From contig JAHZHX010000040.1 of NCBI GenBank assembly GCA_019420065.1, forward strand, positions 1 through 20,896: a stretch of 20,896 nt of DNA, in the 5' to 3' direction. A program made the translations under genes and the position numbers. Below, piece after piece: positions 8,229 to 14,475 of the stretch. Positions within the stretch are counted from its first letter, which is position 1, and every line of letters starts with the position of its first letter. The notes below the pieces were generated by a model. It saw nothing but the letters and a program-made list of their open reading frames with translations, was not told the origin of the DNA and did not search any database. The stretch comes from Clostridiales bacterium. Lineage in GTDB: Bacteria > Bacillota > Clostridia > Christensenellales > Aristaeellaceae.

Positions 8229-8340
8229 GGAACGGGTTTTTCCCGCTCCTCGAACCGGGCGGCATTGCCGCTTTCGACCGGTTTCGCCAAAGCAATTTGA
8301 GCAATGCCGCGCAAAACAGGCGAAGCCTGAACCGGTTCTG
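8229..8340. repeat. Hairpin-rich non-coding patch
   Basis: Several inverted repeats crowd together. 8229-8236/8242-8249 is an 8-bp stem with a T5 loop and one wobble on the minus strand. GCGGCATTGC at 8259-8268 pairs with GCAATGCCGC at 8301-8310. TTCGCC at 8283-8288 pairs with GGCGAA at 8319-8324 and crosses the previous stem. ACCGGT occurs on both sides. This looks like a structured RNA or a dispersed palindromic repeat, not a protein gene. No known RNA family was recognised. Confidence 0.4.
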
Positions 8341-8350
8341 CAGATTTGAA

Positions 8351-8451
8351 AGGGGTTGTCTCATTAAGCGAAATTTCTATCACATACTGTGTACGGTAAA
8401 GTTCCTGTTCCACAATATGTGCAAGAAAAACGCCTTAATGAGACAGCCCCT
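8351..8451. mobile_element. About 100-bp MITE-like element with terminal inverted repeats
   Basis: The left end 8351-8370 (AGGGGTTGTCTCATTAAGCG) is the inverted repeat of the right end 8431-8451, apart from one substitution (T/C) and one extra G. A second inverted pair lies inside: CACATACTGTG (8381-8391) and CACAATATGTG (8411-8421). It has no coding capacity. Ends of the GGGGCTGTCTC type occur on some Firmicutes insertion sequences, so this may be a non-autonomous derivative moved by a transposase elsewhere in the genome. No clear target-site duplication is visible. Confidence 0.6.
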
Positions 8452-8489
8452 GTATCCCGACTATTACGTACCTGCTTTGTTGACAGGCT

Positions 8490-8519
8490 AAAGCGCCGAA
8501 GGTTTCCCTCCGGCGCTTT
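8490..8519 (-). terminator. Terminator-like hairpin after the Cys/Asn-rich gene
   Basis: A 13-bp stem (8490-8502 with 8507-8519) has a GAAA tetraloop when read on the minus strand. One pair is G-U. It begins 15 bp past the stop at 8534. The stem ends in TTT but no longer T-run follows, so termination strength is uncertain. Confidence 0.6.
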
Positions 8520-8533
8520 CCTTTGTTCATTTA

Positions 8534-9325
8534 TCAGTTTCTGTTATTGCAGCCGCAGTTGTTGCAGCTATTGCAGCTGTTGCAGCGGCACCCGCACCCG
8601 GTATTGTTATTGTTGTTGTTATTCTCGTCGCACAGATTCAGCGACGGGAACAACGGCAAGCTGAAGAATTCATCACACACATTGTCCGCAAACTCCTCGC
8701 AGGGCGGAATGGAGCAGAAGCCGTAGCTGGGAATGAGAATTTCCACGCGCGCCAGCACCTTGAGAATGATGGATACGCAGATCGTCAGGCGGAAAACATT
8801 GTCGCCGCGATAGGAGCCGGACACGCAGATGGCGCTTGCCATGCCCTCCAGCGTATAGGGGACAATCGAATCATCCGGAACGGACAAAAGCACATCCTTG
8901 TTGACACGCACAACGCCTTTGCCGATGTACTCTACGCAGCGGGAATCGGTAAACAGGATCTCGATGGGGATATCAATGTAGCCGCGTACACGGGCAAAGC
9001 AGGGGCGGTCGCACAGACGTTCCACCGTCAGGTTGGATACGTCGATATCCGTGGCGCTGGAACGGCAGCTCTCAAAGGTGATGGGGGGAACGGGGGCCGA
9101 GGGATTGGTCGTTTCGCCGGTGTTATTGCAGCAGCAGTCCTTGACAACCTGGGCATAGCTGGTGATGGTAATATCCCGGTTGCTCAGCTGTTCCTGCTGC
9201 AAGCAGCTGTCGTATACGCGCTGTACCTGGATGCAAACCTTTTCATTCAGTCCGTCCAGGGCGCTGCCGGAAATTTCACCGGGGCTGTTGGCAGGATCCG
9301 CATTTTTGTAGGAAAAGAAAGACAT
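8534..9325 (-). CDS. Cys/Asn-rich protein, probably a spore-surface component
   Basis: A 263-aa protein with no signal peptide and no enzyme motif. It has an N-terminal region (1-75) with a CCC cluster, a Pro-rich linker (about 75-85), a central beta-rich domain (about 90-225) and a low-complexity tail. The tail has seven Asn followed by a CxCxC / CNSCNSCNNCGC pattern. More than 20 cysteines suggest disulfide or metal cross-linking, as in clostridial spore coat or exosporium proteins. That role is inferred from composition. The ATG at 9325 was chosen because GGAGG lies 8 nt upstream; the frame runs open to 9520, but that extension is Arg-rich and lacks a ribosome binding site. The gene stands alone, with its own hairpin terminator. 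Confidence 0.75.
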   Translation of the reverse strand: MSFFSYKNADPANSPGEISGSALDGLNEKVCIQVQRVYDSCLQQEQLSNRDITITSYAQVVKDCCCNNTGETTNPSAPVPPITFESCRSSATDIDVSNLTVERLCDRPCFARVRGYIDIPIEILFTDSRCVEYIGKGVVRVNKDVLLSVPDDSIVPYTLEGMASAICVSGSYRGDNVFRLTICVSIILKVLARVEILIPSYGFCSIPPCEEFADNVCDEFFSLPLFPSLNLCDENNNNNNNTGCGCRCNSCNSCNNCGCNNRN

Positions 9326-9492
9326 TCCTATTCCTCCTTGTTTCCCTGCGGTTTGGCAGGGGATGTTGGCCGCCTCGCGGCTACACTCCCATGCTATGTC
9401 AGACGAAAGAATGCGTGCAAAACGGAAAAACTTTTTTTCGTCCAGGCAGGCATATTGGCGCCAAATGCGCGCAGAAACAGGATGACAGCGAA

Positions 9493-9521
9493 TTGACATT
9501 TCAGCTTTCCTGATATACACT
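9493..9521 (+). promoter_or_regulatory. Sigma-A-type promoter for the DUF998-like gene
   Basis: A perfect -35 TTGACA (9493-9498) stands 17 bp before TACACT (9516-9521), which matches 4 of 6 bases of the -10; the overlapping TATACA at 15 bp is an alternative. It lies about 55 bp before the start codon at 9577 and points the right way. Confidence 0.6.
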
Positions 9522-9576
9522 TTTCGTATCGGTATGAAAAATACGCTTTTTGCAGTAGGAATGGATGAGGCGGACG

Positions 9577-10206
9577 ATGAAAAATACTTTCTTGAATCTA
9601 TTGCCGTTTTTGCTGGCAGGGGATTTGATATTGCCGTTTCTTTTTGCCTTGGCCGATCGCAGGTATCATCATTTAACGCAAGTAATGAGCGCGTTGGGCA
9701 ATCCCAAAGCGCCGCTGCACATTCTCTATAACGGTTGGCTGCTGCTGCTGGGCGTCGGCATATTTTTAGGCAGCTTCAGATTGTATCCAATAATTGCCGA
9801 AAAATCCGTCTCTATCGCTGTAATGTTTGTTGTCGTAGTCTGCGTTTATGCCGTATGCGGTTGTATTTTATCATGTCTTTTTCCAGTAGGAGAAAGCAAA
9901 GAATTAAAAACCGTTTCCGCGAAAATACATGGCTATGGTTCCGCAGTAGGGTTCATGCTTCTCACTTCTGCGCCATTATTGCTCGGTCTGTATTTTTGTA
10001 AAACCGCCGACGGGTCCCTGGCTGTTTTTTCATTCGTCTGCTTTGCTCTTTCTTTGCTGTTTTTTATTCTTTTTATCATGGCGGACAAACCGGCATATCA
10101 AGGAAAAATCATTGCATATGAAGGGCTTTGGCAAAGGTTGTCGCTTTTATGCATGTACCTACCGATTATCGCTTTTTGCATAGCCGAAAATCACTTTCCC
10201 GTTTAA
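9577..10206 (+). CDS. DUF998-like integral membrane protein
   Basis: A 209-aa protein with about six hydrophobic spans and few charges outside the loops. The order of features matches the DUF998 family of small membrane proteins: a first span, a short loop with MSALGNPKAP, then spans, then the FPVGES loop followed by a conserved KIHGYG before the next span. The biochemical function of that family is not established. The ATG at 9577 has GAGG 6 nt upstream. An ATG at 9565 with AGGA 4 nt upstream adds four residues and cannot be excluded. It is a single-gene unit with its own promoter, divergent from the Cys/Asn-rich gene. Confidence 0.75.
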   Translation: MKNTFLNLLPFLLAGDLILPFLFALADRRYHHLTQVMSALGNPKAPLHILYNGWLLLLGVGIFLGSFRLYPIIAEKSVSIAVMFVVVVCVYAVCGCILSCLFPVGESKELKTVSAKIHGYGSAVGFMLLTSAPLLLGLYFCKTADGSLAVFSFVCFALSLLFFILFIMADKPAYQGKIIAYEGLWQRLSLLCMYLPIIAFCIAENHFPV

Positions 10207-10258
10207 GCCAAAGCAAGCGAAGAAAAACGCGGCGCCGTCCGCATTCTTTGAAGGTTTA

Positions 10259-10287
10259 TTGCCTTTCAAGCGCTGAAATGCTATACT
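10259..10287 (+). promoter_or_regulatory. Sigma-A-type promoter for the 4Fe-4S membrane protein
   Basis: TTGCCT (10259-10264) is spaced 17 bp from TATACT (10282-10287), a good -10. It ends about 48 bp before the start codon at 10336 and after the stop of the upstream gene, so the ferredoxin-like gene probably has its own transcript. Confidence 0.6.
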
Positions 10288-10335
10288 TATGCTGAAGTTC
10301 GACCTCTGTTCTCTTTGCGGAAAGGTGGTTACCTT

Positions 10336-11157
10336 ATGAAAAAGTATTTTCCCTCCGCCGTTATTTTCGCCATCTTTGAAGCCATCGCCATCACCCTGTG
10401 GATATGCAAAAGCAACATATTCTATTTTTTCAACTTCACCTATATCGGCGGCTGTATCGCCGCAGGTCTTGCCCTGTTTACCGGCGGGAAAAAGCATGCC
10501 CGGCGCTTTGTGCAATTCGCTGTCGGCTCTTATATGCTGGTCTACCTGGGCCTCATCTGCCGGGAAAACATGCAGATCGAGGGCTTTTGGTACTATCTGT
10601 TTCTTGGCGTGTTCGAAGCGGCAACCATCCACTATGCCGTAGCAAAAATTCTTGGCCCGCTTCTTTTTGGCCGCGGCTGGTGCGGGTACGCCTGCTGGAC
10701 TGCCATGGTTCTGGATCTGCTTCCCTACAAACGCCCCCAGGCCCCGCGAAAAAAACTGGGGTTCATCCGCTATATTACATTTGCATTGTCCCTTGCGCTT
10801 ATCGCTGGCCTTTTTCTGGCAAAGCCCGCCCGCCTGGAGCAGATCATGTTCTGGCTCTTTATTGGCGGCAACATCGCTTATTATCTGGTCGGAATCACGC
10901 TTGCTCTGCTGCTGCGGGACAACCGCGCCTTCTGCAAATATATTTGCCCCATCGCCGTTTTCCTTAAACCCATGAGCTACTATTCCGTTCTGCGGGTTCA
11001 TTGCGATGAAAGCAAATGCATCCGCTGCGGAAAATGCCTGAAAGTCTGCCCTATGAACGTTGAAGTAAACAATGAATCCCGCCATCGCAAAAACGCGACC
11101 GAATGCATCCTCTGCTATGAATGCGCAAAAGAATGCCCGGTCAAGGCGCTGCGCTGA
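10336..11157 (+). CDS. Membrane-bound NapH-like 4Fe-4S protein
   Basis: A 273-aa protein with about six membrane spans and a C-terminal cytoplasmic domain that carries two 4Fe-4S clusters. The cluster ligands are CIRCGKCLKVCP and CILCYECAKECP near the C-terminus. Two more cysteine motifs at the membrane edge, GRGWCGYACW and CKYICP, are the hallmark of the NapH/NosR/FixG-like quinol or electron-transfer membrane subunits. It likely passes electrons between a membrane carrier and a soluble redox partner, but no partner gene is adjacent. The ATG at 10336 is preceded by AAAGGTGG at 9 nt; an ATG at 10315 is in frame but has a poorer site. Its stop is only 15 bp from the stop of the converging gene, with no visible terminator between. 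Confidence 0.85.
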   Translation: MKKYFPSAVIFAIFEAIAITLWICKSNIFYFFNFTYIGGCIAAGLALFTGGKKHARRFVQFAVGSYMLVYLGLICRENMQIEGFWYYLFLGVFEAATIHYAVAKILGPLLFGRGWCGYACWTAMVLDLLPYKRPQAPRKKLGFIRYITFALSLALIAGLFLAKPARLEQIMFWLFIGGNIAYYLVGITLALLLRDNRAFCKYICPIAVFLKPMSYYSVLRVHCDESKCIRCGKCLKVCPMNVEVNNESRHRKNATECILCYECAKECPVKALR

Positions 11158-11172
11158 TCCGCTCCGCAAGGT

Positions 11173-11691
11173 TTACCGATACGTCGCCGTCACTGTCATG
11201 GGAATCCCCCAAATATAATAAGTAATGCGGAACGAGCGGCCTGTAACGCCGTTATCCTGGTTCTGCTTGCTGGTCAGCAGCACACACCAAACGTCGCGCT
11301 CGCTGCCGCCGGAAATATCAACGCCCGCATTGACCGCCGTTTTATCCAAAGTGGCATAGCTCAGCACATCGCCGTTGACGGGCACCGGCTGCACCTCGAT
11401 CATTTCCGCTTTAATCAGACCCTTGTTTTTGATACGGAACGTATAGGTAAAAAAGCTGTATTCCGCGCTGCTGCCGGACACGCTTTCGGCAAACGCCGTG
11501 CCGGCCAGCGAGCCGTTATCCACCGCGGTCTGAAGCGCGACAAACTCATCCACCCGCTCGCCCGCCGCCGTCGCTTTCAGCGTTACGCCGGCAATCTGCA
11601 AGCGCACGCCCGCATAGGCGTAAATGCCCAACGCCCCGGCAATCAGTACCAATATCACCATAAAAATGGCTGCATATTTCATTGCATTCAC
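11173..11691 (-). CDS. Small membrane-anchored protein, third gene of the ZorAB-like operon
   Basis: A 172-aa protein of no recognised family. Residues about 7-27 form a single hydrophobic anchor next to a short N-terminal segment (MNAMKY). The remaining 145 residues are predicted outside the cytoplasm, are rich in beta-type sequence (for example YSFFTYTFRIKNKG, RSFRITYYIWG) and have no catalytic motif. Alternating strands and a central NKGLIKAEMIEV stretch recall small immunoglobulin-like or LEA14-like domains, but this is weak. The start overlaps the stop of the OmpA-type gene by 4 bp (ATGA), which implies translation tied to that gene. It is therefore a probable third subunit or partner of the motor-like complex. 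Confidence 0.7.
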   Translation of the reverse strand: MNAMKYAAIFMVILVLIAGALGIYAYAGVRLQIAGVTLKATAAGERVDEFVALQTAVDNGSLAGTAFAESVSGSSAEYSFFTYTFRIKNKGLIKAEMIEVQPVPVNGDVLSYATLDKTAVNAGVDISGGSERDVWCVLLTSKQNQDNGVTGRSFRITYYIWGIPMTVTATYR

Positions 11692-12704
11692 TCCATTCCG
11701 GAAAGGATCGCATTCATCCGCTCAATCATTTCCGTGTCTTTCAGGCGGAACTTGATCTCCACGCGGCGCGAACGCTGCTGATCCTCCCGGCCGTTTTCGT
11801 CATACACAAGGTTGGAATCCGCCCGGCCCTGCGCGGTCACAATCCGCTTGAGCTGTTCCTTCTGCGTTGCCGTCAGCGTGGACATGTTCATGCAGTACTT
11901 GGCCACGTTCAGCGCGCGCTCCTGCGACAGCTCCAGGTTGCGCTCATAGCTGCCCGTCGAATCCGTATGTCCCTCAATCATGATCTCCGCTACATAGTCG
12001 CGATATTCATCGCGCAGCAAAACGCCCAGATATACCGGCATCAGACGGTTGAGCTGTCCCAGACCCTCGCTGCGGATCTGCGCGCTGTTGGTTTCAAACA
12101 TCAGCGAGCTGTCCAGCACGATGTCGCCGGTATTTCTATCCACCGCAGCCGAGATCCGGGCCGCGCTGAGCGCGTTGCTCAGGTCCTCCACAATGCGGGT
12201 GCGTACGCCCAGCAGATCGGCAATCTGAGCCTGATAGCTGCTCAGCTCCTGCTCCTGCGCCGAAAGCACCAGCTGCAAAGCATCAATTTTGTTCTGCTGA
12301 TCGGCCAGGTCGGCCTCCTTGAGCACGATCTGCGCCAGCAGCCGCTCGTTTTCCTCTTCGCGCTCGCTGAGCTTGAGCTGCGCAGCGTTCAGATCCTGTT
12401 CCTTGGTATCCAGCTGGATCTGGATGGCTGCCATTTCCTCCTGCTTGCCCATCAGCTCCACGCGCGTGGTCTCCAAGTCCTCTTCCTTTTGCGCCAGGGT
12501 GATCTGCGCCGCGTCCAGCTGCGCCTGCTGCTCGCCCAGTTCGCGCGTTTTGACTTCCAGCAGCTGGTAATAATTATAAATGCACAGCGTGATTGCCAGA
12601 ATAAAAATCAGCAGCAGTGAGGCCATCATATCGGAATAGGAGATCCAGTGCGTGCCGCTGTCCCCCGCATGCCGGGTGCGCATGCTATGCCGGTGTGTAC
12701 TCAT
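11688..12704 (-). CDS. MotB/ZorB-like OmpA-domain protein with long coiled-coil stalk
   Basis: A 338-aa stator-type protein. Residues 1-21 are a basic cytoplasmic start. 22-46 form one membrane span with Asp25 in SYSDMMASL, at the place of the ion-carrying aspartate of MotB and ZorB. 47-165 are a coiled coil with 14-residue periodicity. About 195-322 form an OmpA-like peptidoglycan-binding domain (IEGHTDSTGSYERN, LSQERALNV, RSRRVEIKF). It should pair with the upstream MotA-like channel and anchor it to the wall. The ATG at 12704 was chosen: AAGGGAG lies 6 nt upstream, and it begins 1 bp after the channel gene's stop. The frame is open further upstream to 12764, but that part overlaps the channel gene and reads as Arg-rich non-protein. 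Confidence 0.85.
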   Translation of the reverse strand: MSTHRHSMRTRHAGDSGTHWISYSDMMASLLLIFILAITLCIYNYYQLLEVKTRELGEQQAQLDAAQITLAQKEEDLETTRVELMGKQEEMAAIQIQLDTKEQDLNAAQLKLSEREEENERLLAQIVLKEADLADQQNKIDALQLVLSAQEQELSSYQAQIADLLGVRTRIVEDLSNALSAARISAAVDRNTGDIVLDSSLMFETNSAQIRSEGLGQLNRLMPVYLGVLLRDEYRDYVAEIMIEGHTDSTGSYERNLELSQERALNVAKYCMNMSTLTATQKEQLKRIVTAQGRADSNLVYDENGREDQQRSRRVEIKFRLKDTEMIERMNAILSGME

Positions 12705-12705
12705 A

Positions 12706-14298
12706 TTACGCTCCCTTTGCCGCATTCTCCTGCGGACGCACAGCCTCGGACGCCGCTTCCACACACTGCGTCATGTCGCCCAGCGCCCGCTGCAGGCGCG
12801 ACAGAGCGGTCAAAAGCCCTTCCGTGCTTTCATTTAGGCGCTCATTTTTCATGTTATAATTATTCTGCGCCTGGCGGGCCGTTTTTTCAATTGACTCCAG
12901 CCTGCCGTCCAGGAGCGACACCACGCCATGCATGTTCTCCTCAAACATGCCCATGGTGCGTGCCAGACCGGCGCTGATGTTTTCCACGAACGAGGTATAG
13001 CTCTCCGCCAGCTCGCGGCTGCTGCCCTGCATGGCCTGCGCCGCCTGCTTTGCCGCAGCCGTCGTATCCCCGGACTGCTGATGCACTGCCTCCAGCACCC
13101 GCCCGCTCCATTGCGCGTACTCCTTCATGCTGCTTTGCAGCGCATCATGCCCGGCGCGCAGTGACAGCAAATAGTCCGCCTGCTCCTGCGTGGCGGCGTG
13201 CATGGATTCAATCAGCGCCTGCGTTTTATCGGCAAACTGATTTTGATCGTCGCGGGCGGACTGCAGCTCCGCCGCGTAGTCCTCAAAGCGTCCGGCGATC
13301 TGGCGCATGGCGCCGTTCATTTCCTGCATGCTGCCCATAATGGCCGCCGCCGCGTCAAGCGAGCCGTTCAGCGCCTCATAATCCATGCGCTGGGACTGGT
13401 TGATCGCCGACAGCGTTTGTCCCAGGCGGGTAAACTGCCCGTCCAGGGAAGCGTTCATATGCGCCACAAAGCTGTTGACAATCTTGCCCAGCCCTTCCAG
13501 CTGCGACTGGGTTTCCGAGGCGATAAATTGATTGACCGACTGGGTAACGGGCGTCATGCTGCGCGCCACGGCGTCGCTCACGCCCTCGTTCATGCGCGCG
13601 CCCAGCTCGTTGACCGCATGGCGCAGAAACGCCGCGCGGTCTTCCTGCTGGCAGATAGCCTGCACGTTATCGCTCAGCGGACGCTGCATCACAAACTCGG
13701 TAAACGCTTCATAAAACTCATCAAGCGCTTTCTGGGTTGAGCCGATGGCGGCGCGGTTGAAAATATTGAAAGCAATCGAGCAGGCGCAGCCCGCGATCGA
13801 CGTGCCAAAGGCAAAGTTCATGCCGCTGATCATCTGCGAAATGCCCTCCATGGTTTTGGAGGCGTCCGTCAGATCCAGCGCGCCCAGTCCGCGAACCAGC
13901 CCCAGGAACGTGCCCAGAATGCCCAGCGAGGTCAGGATGCCCGGGATCACCTCGCCCAGCTGCGTATGGCAATGCGCGTAGATGACCGTGTCGTCATTGA
14001 TATAATCCTCCACATCGCAGTTGATGCCGCGGCTGTCCAGCTGCTCGGCATTGACCAGAAAGCGCCGCCAGGCCGTCTGCATCGCGCGGCCCAGAAAGAG
14101 CGGATCCTGCCAGATGGGCTGCGAGCCTTCGCGGATGGTCATGACCTCCAGCTGCCGCACGGCGCGGCGCAGAACCCTGGCGCAGCCGCGGCTGGCAAAA
14201 ATGCATTTCGCAAATCCGGTCACTGTGATAATTACAATCGCCCCGTAAATCATTACATCGATCAGATTGCCTGCAAGGCTGTTGAGAATTTCTGTCAT
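12706..14298 (-). CDS. MotA/TolQ/ExbB-family channel with long tail (ZorA-like)
   Basis: A 530-aa membrane protein. Spans lie at about 12-34, 117-137 (IPGILTSLGILGTFLGL) and 155-180 (MNFAFGTSIAGCACS). The last two carry the family's conserved channel residues, including Thr130 in LGTFLG and the GTS of the third span. After residue about 190 follow some 340 residues of helical, Ala/Gln/Glu-rich cytoplasmic tail. That tail far exceeds plain MotA or ExbB and matches the layout of ZorA of Zorya anti-phage systems. With the next gene it should form an ion-driven rotary complex. The ATG at 14298 has AGGGGG 7 nt upstream; an in-frame ATG at 14358 lacks a site. No motility genes surround it. Confidence 0.85.
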   Translation of the reverse strand: MTEILNSLAGNLIDVMIYGAIVIITVTGFAKCIFASRGCARVLRRAVRQLEVMTIREGSQPIWQDPLFLGRAMQTAWRRFLVNAEQLDSRGINCDVEDYINDDTVIYAHCHTQLGEVIPGILTSLGILGTFLGLVRGLGALDLTDASKTMEGISQMISGMNFAFGTSIAGCACSIAFNIFNRAAIGSTQKALDEFYEAFTEFVMQRPLSDNVQAICQQEDRAAFLRHAVNELGARMNEGVSDAVARSMTPVTQSVNQFIASETQSQLEGLGKIVNSFVAHMNASLDGQFTRLGQTLSAINQSQRMDYEALNGSLDAAAAIMGSMQEMNGAMRQIAGRFEDYAAELQSARDDQNQFADKTQALIESMHAATQEQADYLLSLRAGHDALQSSMKEYAQWSGRVLEAVHQQSGDTTAAAKQAAQAMQGSSRELAESYTSFVENISAGLARTMGMFEENMHGVVSLLDGRLESIEKTARQAQNNYNMKNERLNESTEGLLTALSRLQRALGDMTQCVEAASEAVRPQENAAKGA

Positions 14299-14329
14299 CA
14301 CGTTTCCCCCTTCGCGCGGTACTGCTTCT

Positions 14330-14358
14330 ATTGTAGCGGATTTACCGCAAAAATGCAA
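14330..14358 (-). promoter_or_regulatory. Promoter for the ZorAB-like operon
   Basis: On the minus strand TTGCAT (14353-14358) lies 17 bp before TACAAT (14330-14335). The -10 matches 5 of 6 bases and the -35 only 3 of 6, so activity may depend on an activator or be modest. Transcription would start about 25 nt before the ATG at 14298. Confidence 0.5.
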
Positions 14359-14415
14359 CGGAATTGTTACGTTTTACGCTGATTGTTTTACATTTATATG
14401 TAGTTTTTTCATGTA

Positions 14416-14444
14416 TTGACAACTTGTTTCCTTTATGATGTAAT
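14416..14444 (+). promoter_or_regulatory. Strong sigma-A promoter for hprK
   Basis: A perfect TTGACA (14416-14421) sits 17 bp before TGTAAT (14439-14444), 5 of 6 bases. It lies about 31 bp before the hprK start and reads rightward into the hprK-glucokinase-asnS group. It is back-to-back with the ZorAB-like promoter, 57 bp away. Confidence 0.75.
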
Positions 14445-14475
14445 ATAGAAATCAAATATACTGGAGGTGCAAGCC

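Noticed and set aside
8222..8413. A 63-codon minus-strand frame across the hairpin patch and the MITE-like element
   Set aside because: It crosses the left terminal repeat of the element and the structured patch, has no Shine-Dalgarno site, and is better explained as non-coding repeat.
8526..8640. Trinucleotide-rich tract that might be a CRISPR or microsatellite array
   Set aside because: It is the Asn/Cys-rich coding tail of the gene at 8534-9325, with mixed codons and no spacer-repeat structure.
10159..11169. A 336-codon minus-strand open frame opposite the 4Fe-4S protein
   Set aside because: The opposite strand has all expected cysteine motifs, a promoter and a ribosome binding site; this frame has none.
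11682..12620. A 312-codon plus-strand open frame over the OmpA-type gene
   Set aside because: It is Leu/Gln/His-rich and mirrors the coiled-coil repeats of the real gene.
11173..14298. Complete Zorya defence system
   Set aside because: Only ZorA-like and ZorB-like genes are present; no ZorC, ZorD or ZorE candidate lies on either side, so I report it as Zorya-like only.
12706..14298. Flagellar stator genes motA/motB
   Set aside because: The channel protein is almost twice the length of MotA with a long tail, the partner has an unusual stalk, and no flagellar or chemotaxis gene is nearby.
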